The notes under the pieces are model-generated. The model had not been told where the DNA came from. It did not search any database and was given only the letters and a program-made list of their open reading frames with translations. Source: Microplitis mediator (Eukaryota; Arthropoda; Insecta; Hymenoptera; Braconidae). From it: DNA of 64,000 nucleotides. The position numbers were made by a program, and so were the translations under genes. Numbering within the stretch: position 1 is the first letter of the stretch; every line of letters starts with the position of its first letter. The DNA is taken from contig NC_079970.1 of assembly GCF_029852145.1 (NCBI RefSeq), positions 5,890,001 to 5,954,000 of the forward strand. Direction: 5' to 3'. Shown here one piece after another: positions 13,517-26,170 of this stretch.

Positions 13517-15834
13517 GTTAATTTTTTATTAAATAAAATTAAAAAATTTTGCAGTAAAAAAAATTTGAAAAAAATTTTTCTTAATTACTAATTTTATGGA
13601 AGGAATCGAAATTAAATTTTTATTACTTATTCAAACCAAATTAGACTATTTGTTTTGGTAATTTATTGGACTATGATTTTAATAAAAAATAACGAAGCAT
13701 AACGAAGAAGACGAGGAACAAAACTATAAAAATTAAAGAAAAAAACATAGTTATCTTTAGCCGCAGGTGCGACAGCTACAAGTGGTCGGATACTTGGCCG
13801 GGTATTCTCATCTTAGTCTACTTAGTTGTCTGCTCGTTTTCTATTCTCACTGAAGAAGTCTTGGGGCAGAATGGAATAGAAGCAGGAGCCCGTGCTCGGC
13901 GTGCGGAACGACTCAAGGGGATAAACGGGGGGCAACTAGTTACACGGTGCGCGGTGACTAATGAACCTTTACAGTCACCTTATGTCCGACTCGCGGGAGT
14001 ACCGGAGTAAGTTTATTGCCGATGCTAATTCACGAGCTCAGGCAATTAGTGCCCGATCCTCTTTACTACCATTGTGAGAGCATAGACAACCAAACTACTC
14101 GATATATTTATTCAACAATTCCCAATTCGTCCAATAAATGGCCGTCCCTCTGTTATTAAGAGTAAAGAGTAAGAAAGTCGATCAGTGATTTTAAATTTTA
14201 TCTCACCTACTCTATCATTTAACGAGAATTTTTAATCTTGATGTATATACATATGTTTGTATATAATTACATGCATATACACCTTTTCTTAAGTATTATT
14301 ACTTTTTAATTCACGGAAATTGGTTGGATTTTTCGGGTACTCGGCAATTTATTGACTCACGTGAGGTCCTAAAGTTAATGACTAACCGGGCAATTATTGG
14401 CTTTGATGAAATTTATTTCAAGCAGCGTAAATTCATCTCAAAGCCGTTTTTTTTATTTATAAAATTTCTTGGTGGCAAATAAAAACATTTAGTGTCCCTG
14501 CAGGGCTGCCATCGTGTGAGGTAAATTAAGATCTTTCAAGCATAACGTATTCGATAAACAAAAAAGTAATATTTATAATAGAGAAAAGGCTTCAATCATG
14601 ATAAACATGATAAACAAAATTTTGTGTAAAGGAAGTATAAAAATATTAAGTGTGCCATCGGGCATCAGCGATGCAATCTTCACTCTGACGTTATCGTGTC
14701 AATCAAAATTTATAACTTAACATTTTTCACGCTAAAAAATTTCACATTTATCTCGCCATGTTTTTAAATAAAAAAAAGTATTCACATAATTTTACCGTGA
14801 CTAAAATATATATTTTCGTGCGTAAAAGAAGTAGAAATAAATTTGTAGATTAATTTTTTTACAGTATTTTGAAATAAAAATGAACGAAAAAATTTAAAAA
14901 AGTACTAACTAAAAATAACGGTCGGTTTTTAACGAGGTAATATCACTTGGCATGCAACCCGTAGGCTTTAAAAAATCAATTGACATAAAGAGATACACGT
15001 TAACGTAATAGTATGTAATGAAATATTTAGCCTCAACACTTTTCGATAATTCTCAGCTTCACATACGTTTCCTGTGTTTATGTGTACTTTAACTCGCATA
15101 AATTTTAAACGTCGTACCAAAGAAATGTAACATTTAATTTTAAATCCACTAAATTACCGATCGACATTTTAACACCCGAGTAATAAAAGAGTCAAAAAAT
15201 TTTTTTAAATTTATAATTCAATTGACAACAATTTACATTCAATTAAATGAATAAAAAATATAATGAATGTGAAGTCCAATCAAATTGAATGACTGAGCTG
15301 AAAAGCAAACTTATAATAATTGTGCTATTGGATGAAAAAAAATATATATACATACATTTATATGTACATATATACAGTAGATCGGCAGTACAGTGTCAGA
15401 CATATACGACAGACGTAACCACTACTGTGCACCCTCGTCTACGTCTATTTCGTGTCGCGTCTTCGAGCTACCATATGCTCGGAACAACCCAGTAACTACT
15501 GTCAGTGTATTCTTGAACATATAGTTCTATATCTAGATAGTTTCCTCGCTATCAACCACCTCGATGCATGTATGAATATATATAGAAAGCTCGCTGCTAA
15601 AAATCAATAACAATCGTACGAATTATCAGCGATAAAAAAAATAACCTGCAATTTAAGTTATCACTGGGTTATTTTCCACTAGTGTATTACAGTTTATTTT
15701 GAGATGTATAAACTTTCAGCGAGGGTTGTTGATAACACGGTAGTCGGGTTTATTTATTTATGCATGTGCAGTAAATTACAGTCGTTTAGAAATTCGGCGC
15801 GAAGAGACGGCATACATTTTTTCACAATCGTTTA
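13517..15834. other. No gene seen; GC-richer patch at 13850-14050
   Basis: The rest is AT-rich, with short ATATACATA runs near 14240 and 15340. Confidence 0.6.
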
Positions 15835-16634
15835 TGCACTGTAAAAAGACCGGTGTTAAAAATGGACTCATTTTAACTCCGCCTGGTGTTAAAATGAAAT
15901 TACATCGGTGTAGGAGGCATAATTCGGCGGTGTTAAAATACCGGTGTTAAAAACCGGAGTAAAAGCAAGGTAACCGGTGTAAAAGCGGAGTAATCGGTGT
16001 AAAAGCAGGGTAAACTGCGTCCGATTGGAGTATTAACTTTAACGATTATAAAACACAAAAAATGTCAGTTCTTTATGAAAATTAATAAAAAATATCATTT
16101 ATTAACATGTATAGTGATCGAGCAAGTAAAAATATTCACAAAGTAAAATCACGGAAAAAAGAGCAGTTGAAAAATTACAGTTTCGTATAGTAGCAAAGCG
16201 CTCCGAGCCTGAAACTGTAAAAATTACATTTTTTATCAGTACATTTTACAGAAATAACAAATATAACAGTTTCAAACTCGATATTTTCGGTTTAAACTGT
16301 AAAATTTGCTGCTTAAAATTGTATTAATTTTATTACTATAACAAATTTCTAAAATTACAGTTTAAGCTTTAATGTTTAAAGATTTTTGTCCCGAAAACCT
16401 TTTTTACTGTACACGGAAAAAACAGTTCTGTAAAAATGACAGAAAAGTCTGTAAAATTTACAGATGTTTATCTGTCAATTAAATTATGTAATTTTTACAG
16501 AACCAAAAATGTAATTTTTACATTGTGAGTTCTGTGAACCTAAATCTGTAATTTTTACATTTTGAGGCTGTAAACGTTGCATAGTGAAGTTGTAGAATTC
16601 ACAGAAGTATTTATGTATAAATACAGAGCAAAAT

Positions 16635-16985
16635 ACATGCGCACACTTACCCCCATACACCTGCATACATGCGCACGCTTACCCGCACACATGCGCACAC
16701 TTACCCCCATTCGTGTGAACTCGTGTAGTGAGCTCATTCGTGTGAGCTCGTGTAGTGAGCTCACGTGTGTGTGAGCTCGTGTAGTGAGCTCATTCGTGTG
16801 AGCTCGTGTAGTGAGCTCGCATGTGTGAGCTCATGTGTGTAAGCTCACGTGTGTGCGTATGCATGTGTGAGCTCACGTGTGAGCGTGTGCGCGCCCTTGT
16901 GTGTGAGTGTGTGCGCTTGCATGTTGAGTGTGTGTGCGTGCAAGCGTGTGTGCGCTCGTGAGTTTGTGTGTGTGTGTGCGTGTGT
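16635..16985 (+). repeat. GT-rich minisatellite with palindromic GAGCTC cores
   Basis: Degenerate tandem units such as GTGAGCTCGTGTAGTGAGCT with CATTCGTGT spacers (clearest at 16714-16830), flanked by CACAC/GCGCAC on the left and GTGTGTGCG on the right. Long frames on both strands here are products of the repeat, not genes. Confidence 0.85.
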
Positions 16986-17002
16986 CAAGATATTTTTTGC
17001 GT

Positions 17003-17146
17003 TTTGTAAGCTTTCCAAAGTTAATTCTCTGAGCGGACGCAGTTTACCCCGCTTTAACACCGGTATTTTTAACACCGGTGTAATTTTATTTTAACACCGG
17101 CCGGAGTTAAAATGAGTCCATTTTTAACACCGCTCTTTTTACAGTG
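17003..17146 (+). mobile_element. Right half of a CACTGTAAAA-type MITE, fourth layer (truncated)
   Basis: The stretch from GAGCGGACGCAGTTTACCCC to the end CTCTTTTTACAGTG matches the right part of 49583-50046 in the same orientation, including TAAAATGAGTCCATTTTTAA. I cannot find its left terminus; the space where it should be is occupied by the GT-rich minisatellite. The left boundary given is approximate. Confidence 0.65.
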
Positions 17147-17499
17147 TACAGAAAAAATATGTAATTTTTGCAGAATATTATCTGCTAGTATTACATTATG
17201 TTATTTATAAAAATAACATTTATGAATTTGTAGAAATAACATATTTTATCTGTAAATGTTACAAATAATATCATCAGTAAATTTTACAGATTTTTTTCTG
17301 TAACTTTTACAGAACTGTTTTTTCCGTGTAGAAACTTTAATTTTTTAACTGCTCTTTTTCCGTGATATTTAAACACCGGTCTAGAATATTTACACCAGCG
17401 GTGGCGTTATTTTCACACCGCTTTCGATGTTAAAATTTAACACCGCCGATTTCAACACCTAAACCGCTTGGACTTACCCCGGTGATTTTTTACAGTGTG

Positions 17500-20400
17500 T
17501 GATTTTTATATTAATCTGTACAAATTATTATTATTATTCTTGTTGATATTAACTTACATTACAACAGGGTATTGAAAATGGCACTAACCAAAGAGAAAGA
17601 TAAAGAGAAGCAAATGACTACTCGAGATTCCAAGCGGATAATAACCCGCCGGAATCGATCGTAACTCAGCCAGCAAATCGATACACTGTTTCATGCTTAT
17701 TGAATTTAATGCACAGTTAAAAAATAAATAAAAATAAGTAACATTCGTCAGTAGGTTTCACTCTTCTCTGTTCAATAGTATTGTACGCGGATAGTGTAAT
17801 CAATACCACCGTTGTTTTCTAACCTATGTTTACAGTACGTATGAAAAACCAATTTTACGAAATCACTCGTCCGCGTAATCGTACTTGTATTTGTTTATTT
17901 ATTATTTATTTTAAAAATATAAATCGTCTTGGTTTATCGGTTTTATCTGGCCTTTGGAGTAGTTATTTGTTATTTTTATTATTTACTACTAAATCCGTGA
18001 CTACGCCTGCCACGCGGCGACGATTCCCACGGGAATATCTCAAGAGCAGTAATCCAAAGCCGATTTAAACAATGTAATTAGAGAAGATAGTCGCAACTCG
18101 GTTTACTTTTCTTATTTACTCCTTTATTTTATATATATTTTTTCTTCTTATTTATCTTCGTCTTTCTCTAAGCCTTGTTTTTAGTCACAAGTATTAACCA
18201 AAGCGTGTTTCCAATTAATTCGAGTTTGCCGAGATCGTTAAATGACCGGCGTTCTGATAATTTTAAACCCACGCGCTTAAGGTTTCTCCGGCAAAGTTAT
18301 TGTCGCTAAAAATACCGAAAATAAATAAAAACAAAAAGATTGAGTCCATGTAGGTGGACTAAAATATTTAAGGAACCTGTCCAATCGAGATAACGCTGAC
18401 AGAAGACACCTTTTTAGTAGCCAACAAACATTTCTATCATAACCATAAATAAAATACCTTCTGCGACGCCAGATTCCGTCAGCTTCTCACATCGTAATTC
18501 AACAAAATGTCTATAAAAACAATATTACAACAGACAGCAACATAATTGACAATTCTAAAACGTACTTGTTATTCATTAATTCAATTCCAAAACCGTCCGC
18601 GCGAGTACTATTCCCAGTACAGTTTACACGTAATCACTAAATCTAATAAGGCTTAGAAAACATAATGAAATTGCTAATGGCTTTATAGTCAATTGTCAAT
18701 CGTCAATTATCAATTGTCTATTGTATTTGTATTTATAACTGATGCAAAGTTCATAAAGCGAATCAATCATGACAGACCATTAAGTAAATCAAACTTTTAT
18801 CCATAAACTATTGTAATGGTTACAAGGTTACCTGACTCGCATTTTTTCTATCTCTTTCTTAATCTTTTTAAAGTAACTATGGAATAAAAAATAAGATAAA
18901 TAACAGAGCACCAGCAAACTCAATAACTTTGTCGATTGGCGCGTGACTCGGTTGTGGGTAAAAGTGCGAGTACCTTTTACTCGGCATTCTAGACACGTTG
19001 TTCAACAATCCGTCTCATCTACAAACGTTAATCTACCAATCATCAGCTCAATTAACCTATTAAACTCTTAGCTAAATTTAAAAAAAAAACAAAAATGATT
19101 TAATTAGCCTCAAGAATCATAAATAACCATAACGTAATAAGACTGTTCACAACAAATATATATATGTACATATTATAATACTAGACTTTTTGTCGCTTGA
19201 TTATCGATTAGATTTAACAACAGTAACTACCGTATGCCTAGAGCATTGCTTCGTAAGATTTATCGCGACCAACTCAATTACTATCTAGCATACACACATA
19301 ATCTTACTTTTATCGATCTACTCTCTTGCGAGTGGTATATCACCATTGCTGACCATCGCAGTGCGTGTTTTACCCTCATAGTACACACATACATATATAT
19401 ATCTACATACTGCAGACACTAATAAGTAAGTTGCGTAAATTCTTGTACCCGTACTCAATATCTGCGGCTATCGAATGCGCGGTTTCATAGGACGTTGCTG
19501 TAACTCCTGTTAATTACGTTAATTGACGCATCGATTTTGTACAGGTAGATCTATAAGTACTTTAAACTCAAATGTAAATTAAAAAATAATAGTAAATTAT
19601 AAGTATTAGTGTTATAGTCAAATTTTAAATCCCGTCCATCAATTTATGTTCTGTGTACAGGAGAATCTGCTGCGCTCACTTTTATAAGCTGTGTAATGTA
19701 TGTACATATATATGAATATATGTACATGTGTGTGTATGTTATGTTTTATAAATCCGGAGTACTTTCATTTTCAGAGTTAGCACTGATCGCCGAAGGGCGA
19801 TTAGCTACCAGTGAAATAACCAAACTCGTGCACCTTTTCCTTCTTCAGGCTGCTAATGTCGCTCCCTTTCCAATACGGCATTATGTTTTTAGTTGTTAGT
19901 TATTTTTAATCAGCGCACACTTACTTGTAGACCTTTACTTGGATTATTGGAAATCTGTATGCTAATCCGACGCAATCGTTTAAAATAGATCTTATCAATT
20001 TTGAATCAAGAGCTAAAGAAGTACCGAGTACCTACGCTAGATTAGTATTTCATACGTACGCTACACAGAGATTATATATTTGTATACGATGTACTAAGAT
20101 ATTTTCTTATGATTACGGAAATTTAACAGGAATTTCTGTTGGTACGTAAACGATGCGATACTTGAGTTTTATATAATATGTAATATATGTTGAGACTATG
20201 GATATGCGTGTGTGTTGCATGGATGTTGATGGTAACGAAAGATTTCGCGGTTCATCGAGACTGAATTATTACACTAGTGGCGACACGAGAAGAGTCCAGC
20301 AAGTTGTACACACGAGTGAGACATAAATGGGCGGAGTAAACCTGCAACATATATATATATGTATATATATTGTGTGTAGCATAGGGTAAGATTGGATCAG

Positions 20401-23400
20401 ACATTCCACGGTCGCGCATTTAAATTGCAGGATGGATTTTACACTAGTCGCTACTCTATTTCATGTAACAGTCGCCAAAGAAAATATTTTAAAACTTGAG
20501 CATTTTTACTTTAAAAGTAAAAAAGTTTGTTATCACACTCGGCTGAATCGACGAAACTCAAACTGCATACCGATCGATACCGAGTGCACTTTTACGGAAT
20601 TAAATACTTGGTGGCACAATAAAATGTTACTTATCGCTGCCAAGTGATGTAATAAATTTAAAATCTTGGAATGAAATTTAAATTTCAAATAATCTTTGAC
20701 TCAAACAATTAAATTTTATTAAATCGTCTTTTGTCGGCACTAACGTCTCACTATGCGATATTTGAGCACTTGATTTAAAAAGTACGTGTTCAAGTGACAC
20801 TAAAGAATTCACTCGAGTGTAAAGAGATGAGGATAAAAGACTCGCGAGGTCTGGAAACAAGTTGATAGCTCGCGAATACGTTAATCTAATTAATGTTTAC
20901 GACGGTAATTAGCAAACTCTTGAAGCAACTTGAGATTTCATTATCTTCACGAGTAGCCGAGTACACGAGTATCCCATTTCGCGGCAGTTTGGACATTGGA
21001 GGCAATACTTTTAACTCCGACACAAATACAAGACCATTTTCCTGTACTTACACAAACATACACTCGCTGTTTATTTATTAAGTTTTCATTTAAACATTCG
21101 AATCCATTATCTCTATCCCTATAAAAGTATTTCTTAGACGTGTGCTAAAGATGTCAGCACATGACATTATCCCTTACAAACATCACATTATCCATATAAT
21201 TATATCATAATGGTCGTTAATTAAAAACCGGGAAAATTTTTAACATCACCTTCATACATATATATACATATATATCACAGCAGACAGTTAATTAGTTAAA
21301 ATTCCGATGGCTCGTTATCATACCGAAATAAATAATAATTTTAACCCGTACACTTTTATATTTTATTGCACAATTTTTACTTAATTATTTTTTTCATACA
21401 TAAATATTAATGCGATGCAAATTATTTTAAAAAATCACCACGGGTGTTCCTTTGCACATTTCAGTTATTCTAAATTACCGCACACAATCCGACGAATTTT
21501 ATTCCGTTTATGCATTTACACATTTATTAATTTGCCCATTAATGAAGGAAAAAAAAATTGAAATAAAAAATAATTATCAAATTAACAAATAAGCATGACA
21601 ATATTTAAGCAGTAAGTAGGGGAAAACGTTACGTCAAATCGTTACTTAATTTTTTATTGGATCGCAATCGTCAATTTTAAAAATAAAATATTCAAATAAT
21701 AATAATAATAATAATATGGAGAAGTATAATACCGAAGTAAAAAATGTAAATGAACTTAACGAAATGGAGAAATAATTTACAGACACTTGAGATGAAATTC
21801 AGGATGGGACTCAGGTAACCAGCATATAAATAAAAAATTTTCACTCCAGAGACAGTCGGCATTAAAAATTGTGACTAAGGTGACCCATGAGCGCATAAAG
21901 TACTTTTAAACTTATACTACATACAAGTTTTTTTTAACGAGCCAAAATCGATGACGTCAAGTCGTAAAAAACTTTTTGATACTCCGAAACCACACCTCCG
22001 AGTTTAAATTCCATGTACCAGTAATTTAAAAAATTCATGACTTGCGTATGCATAAAATAATAATTATTGTTGTTATAATTATTATTATTATTATCATACA
22101 CTTTTGGTGTGCATTAATAATTGATAATAAATAATAAGTTAAAATATAAATGGGTGAAAATAATTGTGGGTAATAATGAAGGAGATAAAGAACGAAAAAG
22201 AGGGACAGTGATGGCGAGTGAATTTTCTCACGGTTGAGAAGACAAGTGAGACGAACGAGGAAAGACGAGACGGTTGATTTCACGAGATGGATCGCCAGTG
22301 GACGCCTGGCAAACTGATGCTGCTGCGGCACCTCAACGTTGGTCCAAGAGCCAGAGTCCAGAGTGACTGATTTGTGTGACCGACTCCTCGTCGTAGTCGT
22401 CGCCTTGGCTCTACTTAAATGGGAATAAATGCGGCGTCTGATGCCCGCCGCGAGATCCGCGGACCCAAGTGTTGGAAAGAGAGACGCGGTCTTGGCAATC
22501 GATCCTCGAGCGAGAAAACGGGGGAAAAACTCAAGTCGATTCAAGGATCCGTGAAGTAAAGAAACTTCATAGACTTAAACTCTACTTTGTTGGCTATCGT
22601 TGCGACAAAAGACTGATTTTTAAAATTTATCTCATGTATTTATTGCCGGCAAATCGCCGACTAAAACCTCAAAGACCAACAAGAAAACTGTAGATTTAAA
22701 AGAAAGTTTTCTATAGAAGCCACAATTGATGTCTTGGACAAGTTTGTGCTCGATTGTCTACTCATCCACTCCTGAAGAACAAGTTTACTTTTTTTTTAAC
22801 CGCTAAATGGAAGAACTGTGTTTGCTGTATAGAAATCGACTTACATGACACTAAAAATCTCTCGTCTTATAAATACGTCGAATACTTAACGACAAATTAT
22901 TATTTCAGTGTCGTCACAATCGATTTGTCCTGCGCAAACTTTAAACTTATAAATGCGACTACTTAATTTACATGGACGAGGACGTAAGTGTTAAGCTCTT
23001 AATTCAGCAGCAAAGTAACGAGCCAACTTGAGTTAGTCACCAGGAAACTAGTGATATAAATCCTCTCAACTCTACAGAACTAGCAAAATAACTCACGATC
23101 CTTATCACTCTGAAAAATAATCATCCGCGAAACTTGATACCCGCGTCGGCCTCGCACAAAAATATCTTAGAAAAAATTTCCTTTTACTTTAAAATAGTAA
23201 TTTAATGTCACTATTAATTACCTTCGTTACAGTTACCAGCTCTACCGTCATATCCGTTTTCATTTGTTACTCATTTTTTTCTCACATTATTTCAATCTAC
23301 ACGGGAAAAATGGGGCTCAGAAATCAACGATAATCACAGGAGGCAATAGAAAAATTCATATCCGTATTTATAAATTTTAATATGCCAGTAAAAAAATTTT

Positions 23401-23737
23401 ATCTAACGGCTATGAATAATTATGTTATTTTAATTTAAATTTTAAATTGATAATACAACAACATATTACTATTTTTTTTTAACTAGTAAAAAAACCAGAA
23501 ACTTACCATTGATTTGAATTTAAGCTTAAATAACTTTCGAACAGTGAGATTTATAAAAAAATTAGAAGAGACCTTTTTTGTATAGCATTCAATTCTCTAC
23601 AAATATATGTTATAGTCGTTTCAATTTATCGATCCGTTAACGAGTTATAAAATTCAAGAGTTAAAAAAAAATTCTTCCCTGTTATTTAAATGTGAAATCT
23701 TATTTAAGCGAACGCACGTTTTGTAATTGAGTAGTAG
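17500..23737. other. No gene seen; GC-richer island at 22200-22560
   Basis: The island has frames on both strands (minus 22035-22544, 169 codons; plus 22287-22370, 27 codons) but no recognisable domain. The rest is AT-rich. CACGGGAAAAATGGGGCTCAG at 23300 looks like a MITE end (compare 63105) but I find no partner. Confidence 0.55.
21697..21716 (+). repeat. (AAT)n microsatellite
   Basis: Six to seven perfect AAT units. Confidence 0.88.
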
Positions 23738-24298
23738 TATAGTCGACAAGCTCATTAGATCCGATATGACGTCTCAAAAAATGTGCCAAAAGCGTGTATT
23801 AGCATATAAAAATTACAAAAGTTATAAACAATTAAAGATGAAAAAAAAAAGACATTTCGGTTTTTTGCCAATATTTCATAGAATATTAATATTTAAGAAA
23901 TTTAAAAAAAAAGATTCTTAAAGAGGAGAAAATTTCCAATAAGAAGTTCCTTTCTTCCGGAACTTTATCTCCATTATTTATAATTTTAATTTAACGCTGA
24001 AAATGGGTCTCCGATAGAGTTCCGGGAGGTAGGAGTTATTTATTGGAAACTTCCTCCTCTTTAAGTTTTTTTTTTTTTAATTTCTTAAATATTAATATTC
24101 TATGAAATATTGGCAAAAAACTGAAATGTCTTTTTTTTTCATCTTTAATTGTTTATAACTTTTGCAATTTTTTATGTGCTAATACACGCTTTTGGCACAT
24201 TTTTCTAGGCGTCATTCCGGATCCAATGAGCTATCACACCTAATTTTAAGAGCAGTATCTCTATTTTGGACCATTTTCAACATGTCGACTAGACTATA
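23738..24298. mobile_element. Foldback (long inverted repeat) element
   Basis: The left arm (about 23738-23935) and right arm (about 24055-24298) are inverted copies over roughly 180 bp, including ATGTGCCAAAAGCGTGTATTAG, the run of A/T next to GACATTTC, and GAATATTAATATTTAAGAAAT. The unpaired centre is ~120 bp. The outermost bases also match (TATAGTCGAC against GTCGACTAGACTATA), but the right arm has about 50 extra bases near its tip that the left arm lacks. No coding capacity. Confidence 0.8.
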
Positions 24299-24934
24299 GA
24301 GCCCAACTTGGTACCCAATTTTTGTATCTAACACACAACCCAATTTTCGTCTGGGACCGAAAAAAAAAAATCAATTCTATTTGGCGCAGTCTACTACATA
24401 TACATATATATAAAAAGATCAGATACTTTCTCAGCACGCGTGTAAGATAAATGCTTAGTTCACCTGAGCAGAAAACAGAATAGTAACTACTGGCTCGGAT
24501 AAATTTAAAACGCCGGAACACAAACTGATGATGATTGGAGCATCCAATGGGTATACACGCGCGGTCACCTCGCCAGCATTTCCCGTCACTCCTCGGTAAT
24601 CACTCCATTCATCACTTACTCCTATATATATATATATACATTAATGTAAATGTATATACACTGTTAACTTTTCTCTAAGGTTTTATACCTATTGCATTTA
24701 AATCTGACAGACGGATAGCCCACCCATCGGGAGTCTGAGTTTGCGGAAAAGGTAGTGTACAATATCCATGTATATTTAAAAAATTTATTATTTTCATTAA
24801 TTTCCACGATCTATCTAAACAAAATAAAATTCAATATCCCGCGGCGCAAAGTACGTGGGTCGGTGTCATAAGTGCCCAGAGTAGCTATCCAGTAATTACA
24901 ATTCGCCACGCTAATTATTCTTACTGATGTGCAG

Positions 24935-25007
24935 GAGCTAAAGGTGGTTAAATTTCCTGGGCAGTTATTCTCGGCACAAGAAACACTTGCCATCAGATGC
25001 TCAGATG
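24935..25007 (+). CDS. Candidate short coding exon, possibly upstream exon of the same gene
   Basis: A 73-nt segment lies between an acceptor (TTATTCTTACTGATGTGCAG) and a donor (GTAAAT). It is open in one frame, reading ELKVVKFPGQLF then SAQETLAIRCSD, with ordinary codon use and higher GC than the surroundings. It ends one base into a codon; the exon at 58053 starts with two bases, so the two would join as a Val codon. A phase match has a 1-in-3 chance of being accidental. I do not recognise the peptide. The opposite strand also has an open frame (24811-24993) with a possible donor, so strand is not certain. It could be an alternative exon, part of an unrelated gene, or chance. Confidence 0.27.
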
Positions 25008-25334
25008 GTAAATTTTCTAGTTGTAAAACATATATTAATGCATGTTTTATTTATATCCATCGATTTGTACAGTACTGTAATGTTAATATTGTATTTAATA
25101 TAAAAAAGAGTTTATGTTTGATGAGTAACAAGAATTTAATATTATAGTACACGAGTTTATTCCATTACAAGACACGTGAATTGTGTATTATAAATTGTAA
25201 CGTTACTGAGAATGACGTTGTGATTTGTGTTGATGAAAAAACCAGTAGCGCGGTCTGCAGATGACGCTCTTGTACCGTTTGACGTGGATAATCAATGATG
25301 GTGATGATGATAATAACAATAATAACAACAATAA

Positions 25335-25344
25335 TAGTAGTAGC

Positions 25345-25384
<40 letters not shown>
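25335..25384 (+). repeat. (TAG)n microsatellite
   Basis: About 16 TAG units with one CAG, preceded by GATGAT and AATAAC triplets from about 25298. Poly-Ser and poly-Leu frames here are not genes. Confidence 0.95.
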
Positions 25385-25386
25385 AT

Positions 25387-26170
25387 AGGCACTTGTGTAC
25401 AAGTCTTGAGTTAACAGACATTTCTCATCAATGGACAATCAATCGCGCTCGGATGAGTACTGATGTGCAGCTAAACAAGTGCTGGCTTCTGGTCTATAAT
25501 ACTTTCATCTATTTCCCGGGTAACATTCATCATCACCGAAGGCCTTTATCTCTTTTAAATATTACTTCATTATATTTATTACTTTTTCTTAAAACTAAAT
25601 AGTTTCTTTCATGCCGGACTATTTTTACTTCATACTCCTTAATGACATATGACTCGCAGTATTTTATGACCGCTGTTAAAAATAAAAGTCGCCGCTCGTG
25701 AGCCGTGTATTCATTTTCCGATTAAATTATCACGATGGAGTTCAGTTTTAAGAGATGTCTTGGAAACTTTACTTGGTATATAAGAAGAAATATTCTAGCG
25801 ATAGCGTATCCTTACGAAGCTGCTGAGGGAACGCCCTCCAATAACCATAAAGTATACATAAACATAACAGCTGAAGGATAAGTAAGTCTGTGATATCCAA
25901 GTAATATAAGTATAGATGAGTTTAGTAAAAATGTATATTAAAGATATGCTTAGTTATTCATAACAGTTGTAGGCATTAATTATCTACTTGCCCATACCCA
26001 TAATACACCCGGTTTAGGAATTAAATTTTCTTACTATTCATTTTAATGTCACGCAGTTACTCGCAGCTATTTATTTCGCGTACAGTTAAGCCTCTACTCG
26101 ACTATAGTATTTTACTATTTTTTTAAGATGTTATACTAGATGCAAGCAAGTATTTAAACAAATAATTCAT
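25387..26170. other. No feature seen
   Basis: AT-rich unique-looking sequence without splice-bounded frames. Confidence 0.6.

Larger units (their letters stand above)
16412..17328. mobile_element. CACGGAAAAAACAGTTCTG-type MITE, third layer
   Basis: Inverted ends CACGGAAAAAACAGTTCTGTAA and the complement ending CAGAACTGTTTTTTCCGTG, flanked by TA (16410-16411, 17329-17330). The body is rich in CTGTAATTTTTACAG motifs, each a small palindrome. Its interior carries a minisatellite and a partial CACTGTAAAA-type element. Confidence 0.83.
16150..17364. mobile_element. CACGGAAAAAAGAGCAG-type MITE, second layer
   Basis: Terminal inverted repeats CACGGAAAAAAGAGCAGTT and the reverse complement ending GCTCTTTTTCCGTG. 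AT is present on each side (16148-16149, 17365-17366), and the uninterrupted relative at 49583-50046 shows one AT at the matching position. The interior contains ATTACAGTTT motifs and is itself interrupted at 16412-17328. Confidence 0.83.
15837..17497 (-). mobile_element. CACTGTAAAA-type MITE, outer layer of a four-layer nest
   Basis: Ends are CACTGTAAAAAG at left and TTTTTACAGTG at right, with TG duplicated on each side (15835-15836, 17498-17499). The body has many GGTGTTAAA / TAACACC and GGTGTAAAAGC motifs. It is an inverted relative of the intact element at 49583-50046, which lets the interruption be placed: the sequence breaks off at 16149 and resumes at 17365. Non-coding. Confidence 0.85.

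Noticed and set aside
16555..17094. Cys/Val-rich and His/Thr-rich frames on both strands
   Set aside because: They are products of the GT-rich minisatellite inside nested MITEs.
22035..22544. Longest open frame in the window, 169 codons on the minus strand
   Set aside because: No recognisable domain; the C-terminal third is low-complexity Ile/Leu/Thr encoded by AT triplets, and it overlaps a plus-strand frame. Kept only as a GC-richer island.
25165..25602. Poly-Ser, poly-Thr and poly-Leu frames
   Set aside because: They come from the (TAG)n and (AAT/AAC)n triplet repeats, read in different frames and strands.
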